From the IMG/VR virus record IMGVR_UViG_3300009154_004663, positions 1-55,939 of that record: a stretch of 55,939 nucleotides of DNA. One strand, 5' to 3'. The notes under the pieces are model-generated. The model worked only from the letters and a program-made list of their open reading frames with translations, had not been told where the DNA came from and did no database searches. Position 1 is the stretch's first letter, and each line of letters begins with the position of its first letter. Below are positions 7,453 through 19,000 of this stretch, piece after piece. Position numbers and translations under genes: made by a program. This stretch comes from a virus.

Positions 7453-9180
7453 ATGAATATTTTTAAGAAAAATAACATCCTGATTAACGGACTCTTAACT
7501 GACACCTTTAATTTTCTACAGGATACTTATAACCAGACCGTAAATTTGTTCACAGTTGCTTCTGCATGGGGACAAATTTTGTTTGTCGTTCAGAATCTAT
7601 CGCAAATGATATTATACTTTATCGAGGATTCTATTACGGAGCTAAATATAGAAAATGCTACAAGGGATTATTCAGTAAGAAGCTTGGCTAGAATTTCTGG
7701 ATATGATCCGGGAAGATCGACATCGGCTCAGGGTGAAGTTTTTGTTTCCTGGAACACATTACAGTCTGATGTTGGAGGGGGATGTATCATTCTAAGTAAC
7801 CACACACAAATAAGATGTCAAGAGAACGGTAGAACTTACTCGCTCGTTCTAGGAGCTCAGAAATTAACAATTCCGCTTACAGGAGGAACTAATCCAATTA
7901 GATGTAAAATAGTTCAGGGTGTATTTAATTCTTTTACAGTTACAGGAACAGGTCTTTCTCTACAGAGCTTTAGTATTCCTATACAATCCGCTTCATTTGT
8001 AGATCAATTTTATGTTGATGTTTATGTTAATGAGGAAAAATGGAAAAGATACGATTCTCTTTATGACATCCCTCTAAACAAAAAGGGATATCTCGTCAAG
8101 AGTGGAATTCAGGAAGGCATAGATATTTATTTCGGTAATTCTAATTTTGGAATGGTTCCCCAGAAGGGATCTAAAATAAGAATAGAATACCTTCAAAATG
8201 TAGGAACAGGAGGTAATGTTGCATCCACTAAAGATAATCCAATAAGTTATAAATTCAACCAAACAGGCACAGATCTTTTTGGTAAAGAAGTGGATCTTGG
8301 AAATTATTTAGATATTAAACAAAGTATAGATCCGATGTTTGGAACAAATCCAGACTCTACCAATTTAATAAGACTGGTTGCTCCTAAAGTTAGTAGATCG
8401 TTTGTTTTTGCAAATGCCCAAAATTATGAGATCTTTCTAGATAAACTTGGTATATTTTCTCAAATACAAGCATTCTCTACTTTTGACGACGATTACTTGG
8501 ACGATGATAATGTTGTTTATCTTTATTTGATACCTAATATTACACTTAACATCTCGTCTAATCAAGATTATTTCAGTGTTCCTGTTGAAGATTTTCTATT
8601 AACAGAACCACAGAAAAAAATGATAGTTAAACTTATTCAGGATTCAGGATCTATGATAGCTACAACGGTAATACAAATAGTTGATCCTGTAATATCTAGA
8701 TATGTTACGAATGTTGTTTTTACTATTTTTGAAGGGTATGATCCAGAATCAGTAAAGAAAGAAATTAGGAAAAGAATATCTACGTATATGCTAAATACGA
8801 CAAGAAGGGATTATATTCCTAAATCCGATTTGATAGCTATAGTTGAATCTATAGATGGTGTCGATTCAGTCAATCTCTACTTTGTTGGTCAAAAGAACGA
8901 GGAGAATCAGTCAAAGATGAAGGATCTTACAAATATATCCGATCAACAAATGTCGCAGTTGTTAGGACTTAATGATTTCGGAGATATAGTTATAGGTAGA
9001 AATGAGCTTGTAGTTTTAAGAGGTGGTTGGACAGATAGAAACGGTATAACTTATACGGAGGGTATAGTAGAAGGAAAACCAGGACCATTAAATATGAGTG
9101 TATCTTCTACTACTAAGAAAGATTACAGAGCGGAATTAAATGCTAACACCAAGGCTCAAATTACAAAATCTTCTAACTAA
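7453..9180 (+). CDS. 6: Baseplate wedge protein gp6 (baseplate J-like)
   Basis: This 575-aa protein has the gp6/baseplate-J pattern: an N-terminal helical segment with VQNLSQMILYFIEDSITELN (~47-66), ATRDYSVRSLARISGYDPGR (69-88), a beta-rich middle, and a C-terminal J-like section with EIRKRISTYMLNTTRRDYIP and a following SIDGVDSVNLYF strand. Gp6 dimers form the wedge ring around the hub. The gene lies directly behind gp25, and the next gene starts 2 nt after its stop. T4 gp6 is 660 aa, so the length is normal. Confidence 0.88.
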   Translation: MNIFKKNNILINGLLTDTFNFLQDTYNQTVNLFTVASAWGQILFVVQNLSQMILYFIEDSITELNIENATRDYSVRSLARISGYDPGRSTSAQGEVFVSWNTLQSDVGGGCIILSNHTQIRCQENGRTYSLVLGAQKLTIPLTGGTNPIRCKIVQGVFNSFTVTGTGLSLQSFSIPIQSASFVDQFYVDVYVNEEKWKRYDSLYDIPLNKKGYLVKSGIQEGIDIYFGNSNFGMVPQKGSKIRIEYLQNVGTGGNVASTKDNPISYKFNQTGTDLFGKEVDLGNYLDIKQSIDPMFGTNPDSTNLIRLVAPKVSRSFVFANAQNYEIFLDKLGIFSQIQAFSTFDDDYLDDDNVVYLYLIPNITLNISSNQDYFSVPVEDFLLTEPQKKMIVKLIQDSGSMIATTVIQIVDPVISRYVTNVVFTIFEGYDPESVKKEIRKRISTYMLNTTRRDYIPKSDLIAIVESIDGVDSVNLYFVGQKNEENQSKMKDLTNISDQQMSQLLGLNDFGDIVIGRNELVVLRGGWTDRNGITYTEGIVEGKPGPLNMSVSSTTKKDYRAELNANTKAQITKSSN

Positions 9181-9182
9181 GA

Positions 9183-9716
9183 ATGGCAGAAAAAGAATAC
9201 TCCCCGTTTTTCCCCGATCCCGATAAAGGGATAAACTATACTCAGGTAGGGATAAAGCCTCAGACATCATCATCAACTTTCTATAATTCTAGAGATATTT
9301 ATGATACACAAGATCTGGCAGAATCTAGAGCCTATAATATAGGATGCTCTGGGTACAGATTAATTTTAGCAAATAGTAAAGAGTATAAATTTGCACCTTG
9401 TTCGGATAGTAAAGATTATCGCAAATTGATGAAAGAACTTCCTAAAATTCCAATGGAAAGGCATTGGTATGAATATGATCCAACCCAGAATATTTATGAT
9501 ATAAGGGATAGCGTAAATGATAACGTTCAGGAGGGATTTATCTATAAGGAACAGATTTTAAAAAGAACTCTTTCAAGTGTAATATACAAAGATCCCATTA
9601 AAGAGGGAATACTTCATTACTTTGATATGGTGATATATGGATTAGTAGAAAGTACAAAACAAATTAAAAACTTTTTTAACTACACAGTTAAAAAAAATAA
9701 CAGAAGAGTATTTTAA
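9183..9716 (+). CDS. Conserved baseplate-region protein, unknown function
   Basis: This 177-aa protein starts MAEKEYSPFFPDPDKGINYT. It is polar with many Tyr and Asp residues and a basic C-terminus (VKKNNRRVF). It has no membrane segment, and I recognise no motif. It sits 2 nt after gp6 and 3 nt before the next large structural gene, so it is almost surely translated from the same mRNA. By position it could fill the role of a small wedge protein such as T4 gp53, but I see no clear sequence similarity to gp53. Confidence 0.7.
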   Translation: MAEKEYSPFFPDPDKGINYTQVGIKPQTSSSTFYNSRDIYDTQDLAESRAYNIGCSGYRLILANSKEYKFAPCSDSKDYRKLMKELPKIPMERHWYEYDPTQNIYDIRDSVNDNVQEGFIYKEQILKRTLSSVIYKDPIKEGILHYFDMVIYGLVESTKQIKNFFNYTVKKNNRRVF

Positions 9717-9719
9717 GAT

Positions 9720-12700
9720 ATGTCTAATTTTTTTTATAGAAGGCTTAACTTTTTTAATAAACACGGGGATCCCCTGAATTTTGATTATGTTGGCCCGACT
9801 GGACCAACCCCACTTGACTCTAAATTCACTTTTAGAAGTTCTTCTGGATCTTCGAGTGTTGGTGAATTTGATGTGGATCTTCTTGATTCCGATCCAGCAT
9901 CTTTAACATTTAATCTTAATGATTTAAATGGGTTTAATATATCTGATTGGGCTAAAGAGATTTTTGACTTTCTGTTAAAAGGAGCGGACGTTTATCTATA
10001 TGGTAGAATTGCTGGACAACAAGAATTCAAAGGTAAAATATCATCAATTTCAACTAATGTTGGAACGTATACTGTTAACTTTTATCCTGGGCAAGTTTCA
10101 GGTCAGAAGACAATAAGTCAAGGATATCAAGTTTATTTTAAAACATCCTACGAGTACAGACCAGGCGGATATTTTAAGGGAAGCATTTATTTTGATCCAG
10201 TTTCTTCTGGACTCTATGAGAATGAGCAAATTTTTATTGTTCAAGAAATGTATAATCCTTTAGGATCTATTGAATATGGGTTACCGCATACTGGATTCAC
10301 TGGAGGGACAGGTGGAACCGCCCAGGGAAAATGGAGAACGAGATGGTATAATGACAAATATGGTGAAACTGATGTATCTGAGATCATATTCACTTATAAA
10401 ATAGAGGATAGGTTACCTGGCGGAGAAGGACAGCCAATAATAATAAATTATCCAAATGTAGTTTATCCGATAGATGCAATAGCTAGTGATGACTACTACT
10501 CTAATGTTGGTGGGTATATCGAGTCATCAAATATCACATCAGAATCATTATCGATAAATGTTGCCCTTAACTCTAGTGATCTTTATTCTGATATTTATGA
10601 GAGAAGACTTGTAGTAGAGGATATAACAGGACCTAGCCCAGTTAAGGTTTTAGAGGTGAATTTCTACGGTGAGATTGTAGGGGAAGACGAAAGATTTAAC
10701 GTTCTTCTTAAAAATCTAGGACGAGCTTTTTACCAGTCAGATTCGATTATTCTTAGAGACCATGACCCGGAGGAACCAATGCCAAACTACCTTGAAATAA
10801 ACCAGAAAAGGAAAGAGCTAATGGTGGCTGGTGAAAGCATATTCCCATATGCAGGTAGTTATAAAGGTCTAGTTAATGCCCTTAAGTTCTTTGGTTATCA
10901 AGATTTAAGAATAAAGGAGTATTGGCTTAATCTAGAATATGGTAAAACTCAAGTCACATCACCTCTTCAAAGTAATCAAGAGTTTCTAGATCAAATAAAT
11001 GCAGATCAAGAAGCAAATGGATACAGTCAGAACTATAAAATATCTGATCTTATAAATAATGAGAACACTGGAAAGTATAAGTTAACACAAACGTATGGCC
11101 CGGATTCGGACGGAAACTATGTTCTTAATCTTTCCTCGCAGGATACACTACTTCCAAGTAAAACATATAAAAAAACTGCTTTATTTGGATTGTATTACGA
11201 TCTCAACAAAGTGACAGGGAATGATTCAGATTATGGGTATCCTGAAGTTACTGACGCTTTTGCATTTACGCAGGAGGAAGTTCTGATAAAACTGTTTGCA
11301 TTAAAAGAGAGGCTCAAAAGAGACTATCTCCCTCTAAATGCTAGAATAGTTGATATTACTGGAGAGGGAGTTTATTTTGACATTTATAATACCCGTGTTT
11401 GGACTGATACTATGGACAGATCAGAAATAAGTGCTGGGTTTGATTTTCAAATAAAAGCAAATCCTGATTTTGGATTTTTAGAGGATCTTAGAAATTTTTC
11501 AACTAGACCTTATTCTAATTCTATACAAGCTCCGTCCAATTATTACAATAAGTATGAAATAACAGCTAGCGTTGCTGGTGGCACCGGCAGTGCTTTATAC
11601 TTTAAAGGAATTTCAGATTCACTTAATCTTACACCAAATCCAACTTTCTCGGTAACCTCTGGTAAATCCTATGAATTCTCTATAGGTACCACTGGATTTG
11701 ATTTTTATATAACAACAGATCCAACTTTATCCTCTATTGTTGCTCCGACTGGTCTTACCGGAAATGGTGCTATATCAGGGGGATCGCCAATGACCTGGTA
11801 TGTTAATCCTACCCAAACATCGCCTGTTTATTATTTTTCATCGAATAATAAATCTCTACTAAATGGACAGATCACAGTTTTACCTTCCACCATATCAGAT
11901 CTTGGAAATACTGTAGATCCGCTTTCTTCGCAACAAAGATTTTCCCCATCACAGAACTCCTCGATGATTTCTGCAATCTCAAATTTTTATGATTTAAAGC
12001 AGCAGGGAAAAATAAAGGATCTTGGAGATGGTGCATACAATTACGATTACCCTGTTTACGTTGATCCTGTTACTGGTCTTCCATATCAGAATCCTATAGG
12101 AATGCCAGTAGTTTTAGAACTTATCCCTGATAGATGGACATGGGATGAATTGAATTTTACCTGGACCTCCGTTATACTTCCTATATTTTCAATAGGAACA
12201 AGAGTTAATGTAAAATCCCCAAATAGCTCTTATTACGGTCAGAATGGAACTGTAGTTGCGGTTGTTAGTTATCTTGATGAAACTTATAGCATTAAGCTGG
12301 ATGGGGGTCCAACAGTAACATTTGACTCGTATTCCCTCTATGCAACATCACAAAAATATGGATTGCTAACCTGGACGAATATTGATTTCTCCAACATGGT
12401 GGAGATAGAGTGGATCGTAAATAAATCAACAACTCAGAGCGGAAGCCCATATAATTTTATTTTCAGAGGACCAATATCAGACTTCTACCGTTTATCGCAT
12501 TTTGTTCCTTATACAGGAGAGTACAAAGTTACCTGCAATGTTATAGATGGATTTAATTTTAAAAATACAGTAATAAAAGATGGGGCAATAAAGGTTAGTC
12601 CAAAAACAATTAAAGTCGATGCTTGGACAAGATTCAGAGAAGTTGAAACGTATGACTGGAAAGACACTTACAAAGCATGGGAGGAATACAACTCAATTTG

Positions 12701-13973
12701 GGAATTCCCTGCCGAAGGATCCTCTATAGAGGTTCTTAAAAAATCAATTCCTGAAGAGATCCTTAATTTTTCAAATTATGGAAACAAGGCAGAAGAGGGA
12801 CAGGATGTTTACGTAAAAATAAAAACACAGCCTTCATCTGCTTATAGCAATATTGTTATTACCCAGAATGTTTTGGGAATACTCGACATTTCTTCGTATC
12901 TAATAACTGGTATTCAGTATGGATTTGCTACGGTAACAACAGCATCCACACATAATTTAACTACTGGCGACGTAGTTTCTATCCAAAATTCAGTTCCACA
13001 GATAATGGGGAGATGGAATTGTATTGTTACATCGGACACAACATTTGAGATTCCTATAATTCTTGAACTTGGTTGGAGCTCTGTGTATACTGCTTCTTCT
13101 CCAACTAGACTTACCGTAGACGTTTCCGCCTCTTGGTACCCAAATCAAAAGATGACCTCAGCAGGGAAAATGTCTATTTATATAAACGATAGACTTATTG
13201 GATCCTCCGAGGCTGGTGATACACTTCACTCAACAGTAAACTCGATAGTTTCCTCCGTTAATTCATTAAGAACCTATCCTGACTATTTTGCATCCTGCGA
13301 TAATCCGACAGCAGATCCGGCAACAATTAAAATTACAGCACCATCTGATCTGGGGGCAAACCAGAATGGATCAAAAGTATCATTATCTGTTTCTGGCTCG
13401 ATAATTTTAAATTCCTATGATACTGGAATGACAGGTGGATTGAACGTTGATTCCAAATATGTTTACTGGCCAGAGTACTCACTGACCTTTCCCAATAAGA
13501 ATCTTAAGTATTGGGGAACTAAAAGGATTAACTGGAATACGTTTGAAGATAACACGTGGGATAATGGATACGCTCACGGTTGGTATGATTTTGAATTTAA
13601 TAATGATTGGTTAGGAGGGTACGAGCTTCATAATATAAGACCGGGTGATAATATATTATTAAGCACAGCTAATGAATCTTATCCATTTCCTACAGGAATA
13701 ACTATACAGCAAGGGATTGCAGGTTTAAGTATCCAAGAATTAGCAGATCAGTTAAATTCGTCCTCCGACATGTACGTTTCTAATTTTTATTATAGACCAA
13801 TTCCTACTGAATCAGGACCGCTCTCAACGGATACACCGCCTACAAATTTGAGCGTTAATAATTTTTCTATAACAAATTCTTCGTACCTTCCTCCTAGTAG
13901 TGTTCCTGGGGGTAGTCCTTTATTTAAAGTCTCTTTTGGCTCTACCGGAGGTACCACTAGTATGATAATTTAA
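9720..13973 (+). CDS. Large baseplate wedge/tail structural protein (gp7-like position)
   Basis: This 1417-aa protein is beta-rich and follows gp25 and gp6, where a large wedge scaffold such as T4 gp7 (1032 aa) would be expected. A conserved-looking core lies at about residues 337-402 (PMPNYLEINQKRKEL, then PYAGSYKGLVNALKFFGYQD). Around residues 822-862 a KOW-like stretch (GTRVNVKSPNSSYYGQNGTV) may be an SH3-type barrel. At about 1075-1115 is a viral fibre-type module with ASTHNLTTGDVVSIQNSVP. Glycine-rich GPTGPT and GTGGTA linkers are scattered. The gp7 equivalence is inferred from order and size, not shown by sequence. Confidence 0.75.
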   Translation: MSNFFYRRLNFFNKHGDPLNFDYVGPTGPTPLDSKFTFRSSSGSSSVGEFDVDLLDSDPASLTFNLNDLNGFNISDWAKEIFDFLLKGADVYLYGRIAGQQEFKGKISSISTNVGTYTVNFYPGQVSGQKTISQGYQVYFKTSYEYRPGGYFKGSIYFDPVSSGLYENEQIFIVQEMYNPLGSIEYGLPHTGFTGGTGGTAQGKWRTRWYNDKYGETDVSEIIFTYKIEDRLPGGEGQPIIINYPNVVYPIDAIASDDYYSNVGGYIESSNITSESLSINVALNSSDLYSDIYERRLVVEDITGPSPVKVLEVNFYGEIVGEDERFNVLLKNLGRAFYQSDSIILRDHDPEEPMPNYLEINQKRKELMVAGESIFPYAGSYKGLVNALKFFGYQDLRIKEYWLNLEYGKTQVTSPLQSNQEFLDQINADQEANGYSQNYKISDLINNENTGKYKLTQTYGPDSDGNYVLNLSSQDTLLPSKTYKKTALFGLYYDLNKVTGNDSDYGYPEVTDAFAFTQEEVLIKLFALKERLKRDYLPLNARIVDITGEGVYFDIYNTRVWTDTMDRSEISAGFDFQIKANPDFGFLEDLRNFSTRPYSNSIQAPSNYYNKYEITASVAGGTGSALYFKGISDSLNLTPNPTFSVTSGKSYEFSIGTTGFDFYITTDPTLSSIVAPTGLTGNGAISGGSPMTWYVNPTQTSPVYYFSSNNKSLLNGQITVLPSTISDLGNTVDPLSSQQRFSPSQNSSMISAISNFYDLKQQGKIKDLGDGAYNYDYPVYVDPVTGLPYQNPIGMPVVLELIPDRWTWDELNFTWTSVILPIFSIGTRVNVKSPNSSYYGQNGTVVAVVSYLDETYSIKLDGGPTVTFDSYSLYATSQKYGLLTWTNIDFSNMVEIEWIVNKSTTQSGSPYNFIFRGPISDFYRLSHFVPYTGEYKVTCNVIDGFNFKNTVIKDGAIKVSPKTIKVDAWTRFREVETYDWKDTYKAWEEYNSIWEFPAEGSSIEVLKKSIPEEILNFSNYGNKAEEGQDVYVKIKTQPSSAYSNIVITQNVLGILDISSYLITGIQYGFATVTTASTHNLTTGDVVSIQNSVPQIMGRWNCIVTSDTTFEIPIILELGWSSVYTASSPTRLTVDVSASWYPNQKMTSAGKMSIYINDRLIGSSEAGDTLHSTVNSIVSSVNSLRTYPDYFASCDNPTADPATIKITAPSDLGANQNGSKVSLSVSGSIILNSYDTGMTGGLNVDSKYVYWPEYSLTFPNKNLKYWGTKRINWNTFEDNTWDNGYAHGWYDFEFNNDWLGGYELHNIRPGDNILLSTANESYPFPTGITIQQGIAGLSIQELADQLNSSSDMYVSNFYYRPIPTESGPLSTDTPPTNLSVNNFSITNSSYLPPSSVPGGSPLFKVSFGSTGGTTSMII

Positions 13974-14002
13974 AATATATAATTTAAGAAATCTGATTTA
14001 AA

Positions 14003-16024
14003 ATGGCATACAATAAAGTTTATATAGTTCAAGGAGATTACATTTACTACTATGACACTACCCCAGGAACTGTGGTTACTAGAACGTGGAATCTGCCTGG
14101 GGGATCACCGTCAACTGGAAGTTCTCCAAACATTACGACAAGATATATTGTAAAGAACCCATCTGGATACGGAGCAGGATTGACAGCAACAGATTCTATT
14201 GGAGCAACCGATACAATTTTTATTCCCTCTTACGTTTCCGTTGTATCTGAAATTGAAAACCTCTCTATAATTACCCTTACAACAGCAGGTGCTCCTATAG
14301 GATCTCCTTCCAATGTTGTCGATATGAGTCAAAATGTAAAATTCCAGGCTACTGGCACAATCAGGAGTTCTGCTACAGGGTCTTATTATTATCAGTTTTT
14401 AATACCTGGAACTGGTGGAGCTGTGGGATTTACAGGAACATCTAAACAGAACATATCAGTAACAAAAAACATTTTCGACTGGGGAGATCTAACAGGCTCT
14501 GAATCTGGATCGACTTATTCGCCATATACTGCATCAGCTATTCTTACTGTAACGAGCCCGACAGGAAATCTTTATAGTGCATCAACCAGTGTCACGTACA
14601 ACAAAAGTGGGATCACAGACTTTTTAAATCTAGCAGACTATCCAGCTGCAAATAGCACAACGCCACATAAGACGCAAAGATTTTTATCAGCTGTTGTTGA
14701 TCCTTATGATTTTGTATCTACAACTAACGTTGGACTGGGCGGAAATGGTCCTATTATATGTGTAAATCTTCTTCAACCGGGCGGATCTGGTATGTCAAAC
14801 CTATCCTTTCATTCTCAGGGAGAACCTATTTATTATTACAGTCCATTTTTCGAATTTAGTTATCCTGGTCTTACCCCAGGTATGCTTACCGGACAGACGA
14901 TTTCTTCTGGGTCCATTCTAACTACTTTAGAGCCTTATAGTGGTTCTGGCTTGATCAAATTGACTATATACCAATGGAACAATAGCGATTTTGGTTATGA
15001 TGCAACCGATTTATCAGTATCCCCTTTTAACATTTCAGGACTATCTAGATATTCTGTGGGAAATTACATGTACCCTGGTGATATTTATAGTAGTGTTTTG
15101 GGGTATAAGTTTTATTATGCGGATACTAACAATCAAATTCCGCTTGATCCCTATTATCGGGAAGATAACACCCCGAATACTAACAGATATTGGTCAAATT
15201 ATGCAATAACCAATTACATAAATGATACAAGCTTTGCTTGTCTAACATCCAGAGGATATGAATCAACAACTACTCGTTTAACCCCTGCTGCTACTCTTTT
15301 GCTAAATGGTGGTGAGTCGCGACTCGATACAAGTGTTGGATACTACAGTAAACTACCATTCAGAATGGGCGGAGTTTTACCATCCGGAAAGTGGGCTCAG
15401 TCTGATATTATTTTAACTTTTACGTTTTATTTTAACAATTCTCGTAGCTTTACTCCCCAGACAGTAAGAGCAGTTACTATTACCATCGGGGCTTCAGGTG
15501 CTACTGGAAATTCTTATGATGGAAATTTAATGTATGCTAATAACAGACCGACGAATATGGGTGTACCTCCTCACGGAGTCACTGGTGGATTTGTTGATAT
15601 TATTAATTCTAAGCTTGCCACTACAGCTCCAAATGGTTATGGTGTTACCGGAGGGATTAATCTTAAATATTATTTTGGAGCCACTGCTGCTCCGGAATAC
15701 CAATGGAGAGAAACCGCTTATGCCTCAACTGTTAGTGCTGAGGAGCCTGCTTGTTGGTATGTTCAAGGCGTGAAATTTTCAATCTATGAGGATTATGTAT
15801 TTAATACTAAAACGGGTAATCCTAACCCATATGGTGTGACCAATGGATTTTATCTTGTTAAAGTTCTTATTACTGATAACTCTGCTTCTTGGTTTCCTGG
15901 AACAACTGGGCCAAAATACACAGCCGTCGACTGGATGGGGCTAGGGCAAAGCACTATAGCAAATCCTTATCAATACACAGTGGGGGGAACTTCTGCCAGA
16001 AGAGGATGGTATTTCCCAGGATAA
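14003..16024 (+). CDS. Tail/baseplate structural protein with PKD/Ig-like N-terminus
   Basis: This 673-aa protein is rich in Ser, Thr, Gly and Tyr, with no cysteine clusters, typical of virion beta proteins. Residues ~25-75 (TRTWNLPGGSPSTGSSPNIT, then YIVKNPSGYGAGLTATDSIG) follow the strand pattern of a PKD or Ig-like domain. Multiple beta repeats follow; the C-terminal third carries GATGNS and TGGINLKYYFGATA segments. It is preceded by an AAAATATATAA sequence at 13972 that resembles the promoter-like element. Its function within the tail is unknown; an Ig-domain decoration or fibre attachment role is plausible. Confidence 0.7.
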   Translation: MAYNKVYIVQGDYIYYYDTTPGTVVTRTWNLPGGSPSTGSSPNITTRYIVKNPSGYGAGLTATDSIGATDTIFIPSYVSVVSEIENLSIITLTTAGAPIGSPSNVVDMSQNVKFQATGTIRSSATGSYYYQFLIPGTGGAVGFTGTSKQNISVTKNIFDWGDLTGSESGSTYSPYTASAILTVTSPTGNLYSASTSVTYNKSGITDFLNLADYPAANSTTPHKTQRFLSAVVDPYDFVSTTNVGLGGNGPIICVNLLQPGGSGMSNLSFHSQGEPIYYYSPFFEFSYPGLTPGMLTGQTISSGSILTTLEPYSGSGLIKLTIYQWNNSDFGYDATDLSVSPFNISGLSRYSVGNYMYPGDIYSSVLGYKFYYADTNNQIPLDPYYREDNTPNTNRYWSNYAITNYINDTSFACLTSRGYESTTTRLTPAATLLLNGGESRLDTSVGYYSKLPFRMGGVLPSGKWAQSDIILTFTFYFNNSRSFTPQTVRAVTITIGASGATGNSYDGNLMYANNRPTNMGVPPHGVTGGFVDIINSKLATTAPNGYGVTGGINLKYYFGATAAPEYQWRETAYASTVSAEEPACWYVQGVKFSIYEDYVFNTKTGNPNPYGVTNGFYLVKVLITDNSASWFPGTTGPKYTAVDWMGLGQSTIANPYQYTVGGTSARRGWYFPG

Positions 16025-16050
16025 TTTTCTAATTTAATATATAAAATCGA

Positions 16051-19000
16051 ATGCCAACAGCAAATTTATACATAAATCAAATAGACGTAGATAACGAGTT
16101 CTATGTTTGGGGTTCTGGACAAGATATAAGAAGATTCAATGGGATGTCCTGGGAATATTACGGATACCAGAATTCTGCTGTCCCTCAACCAAATGGAAGC
16201 CCTTACTATTTAGACACCAGATGTCTTTCCATAGACAATGAAGAGACGCTATGGTGTGGAGTTGCACAAGGGGTGGAATCTGGATATAATCAGGTTGCTG
16301 TTTTCAACATTGACACCAACAATCCTGAAATTGGAAATTCTTGGAAATTTTCAGACTTAGGAACATTTGACGTTCAACAAGAGATCTCTCTCATATATGC
16401 TTGTCCTTTTGGTGATGATATCCTTGCTTTCTGCAGTCCATTAAACGGAACTGGTTTAACCGCTGCTGCATCAACATATAGTAGGATTCAGGGTTCTACA
16501 GGCGGAAGACTTTTTTATTATCTGAAGGAAATTGATAGATGGTATGAAGAAGTTGAAGGCTATATATGGCCTCATATTTATGATATTAAAACGAAGGGTG
16601 TAGATGGAAAAAGCTATCTCTATTATATTGGAACAAAAGAGGGTTTATATGTTTTTCCTCAAGGAAGTCTTTCTACAATCTCTTTAAACGATGGAACTAA
16701 AATTATAAAACAAGCCACTGTTTATAACACAAAAACATCAGGCATAATATCTGATACCGTATATTCACTTGACTTTGATGAAGATGGAAATCTCTGGATA
16801 GGTACGGATATAGGTTTATCTTATTTCAATGGGGTCTCTTTTTGGAACTATGGAACGACCGGTCCAGTAACATTAGTGAAAGCTAGAAAGAATGGTCACG
16901 TATTTTATTCTAAGGGAGATGGCGAGCTTAGCCAGGGTACTGGTATTTGGCATTTTAACGGCACTTCACACACTCAGTTTAATTCTTCTAATTCTTCCTT
17001 ATCTAGCGACAATGTGCTTGGTATCGAGCTCGTAGGTGATAATATAGGTCAAAATTCTTTTGACGTAAGAGCCGGTTCTTTATGGGTTCTTGGCTATAAC
17101 ACGCTTGCATCGTTTGAATATGACGTTCCTCACGTTTATGCATCTTCTAAGTATTCAGGAGCCACAGGATGGAATTTCGTTTATTATAGCCCAACAGGAG
17201 GAGCATCACCTTCACCTATTCCAAAAGTTAACAAATACACTTGGACTTACCCAGAATGGAGGGTTTATCAAAATGATGAGCTTGAATATAAGCATCCTGG
17301 TTTAGATCCGAGAAATCTTTTTCTAACCACAAAGCTATCTGATATTGCAGATGGTCGTGCGGGAGAACAAGCCTATTGGAATAACTACCCAATCCCAACA
17401 TATGATCAGGATTTACTTATCAATAAAATACAATCTCCAAAATGGATTACTCAGCTTAATCCTAATATCGGGAATGATTATGAATTTAAAATAACTTCAT
17501 CAGCGACCCTTACGATAAATGGATCCAACAGACTGTATATAGGAGGAAAAATAGCTCAAAACAAATCAATTAATTTTGGATCATATAACGATGGGACTCC
17601 TTTAACTATTACCGGGACTAATGGATTTAATATAAATTCTACCGATACTGGCGTTTCTTATACTGGATTTGTAGTTTCGTATGATGATTGCGGATGTGTT
17701 AAATCAAGTATAACATTCAATGGAAGTAGTACTGAAGTAACATCAATAAAACCTTCCCCCGATGGAAATTCTATTGTTTTAGCAGGAACCTATAATCTGT
17801 TAATTGAGAATGGATCGTATGTTTATTCCGGCTTGGCTTCCGCTGTTACTGGATACTCTAATGGACCTAGCGGTGCTCCCTTGGGGATTACTAATTCAGG
17901 TTTAACAGGAGCAACCTCTGGAGCTTATCCCTGGATATATTCTGCAACAGGAGCAACTGGATCTAAATATACTAATGGTGCGGTTTCATCATTAACCTAT
18001 AGATATTCACCCGGCAATTCTGCAACATCAGGGAATTGTGATTTCTTGATTCCGACCGGAGCAACAGCTGGGTCATTTGGAAGTGTGTCAACAATATTAT
18101 TAAATGAAACACAGTATACCAGTGTGTCGGCTTATTCGTATTTAGATAACCTTCCATTCAGATATGCAATGACGATCGGAACAGCAGCTTCCCCTAGCTT
18201 ATATGGATATTATTCTATATTGTCTGGATATAAGGAAATAATTGCAACAAAAACTCGTTTTGTTTTTCAAGTTTCTTTCCAGTCTGGATCGGGTTCAACA
18301 TCAATTCCAACCACTTCAGACTTAGTTTTTAATGTCTATACATATTCCAATAAAACTTTTCCTTTAATACCTTCCCTTTCAAGTTTACTAAGCAATACCG
18401 TTTTATCAAGTAAACAAGCACCCGGTGTTTTTGTTGCGGAGGTTGAAAAAGATTTAGGAGAGATAACATCTTTTACTGGAATCACCGGCGGATATAATGA
18501 ATCGATCAGAAAATCGTATAGAGTTATAAATTTCAGATCATTTCCAAGTACCTCTATTTGGTCTGGCTCCTATGATAGCTCAAGTGTTACCTGTGATGTT
18601 ACTGATTACACCGTTAATGTTTTAATCCCCCATTACAATAAACTATCAACGCTAAAAAATCTATGGCTAAGAAATAATGATTCTTATAAAAGCCCTGAAT
18701 ATTTAACAGACCTGACATTCGATTGGAGATTTCTTTCTTGTTTAAGCCTAAACAGAGACGATTTTTCCATTAGATCAGGTATTAATTCAGCATCCAATCA
18801 GGACTTATTTTATAACGATCATACTCTTTCAATCTCTTCGTTAAATACCGGAAGTAGCTTAATAACTGGATATTTGCCATACATTATTCCGTATGTCCCA
18901 CCTGCCTTTAATTTTGGCGGTACTGATTTAACAAGCTCTTCTGGATATGAATCACAGCCATATTATATTCTTGTTAGCTCAGAGGGGTTTGGTGTAACTG

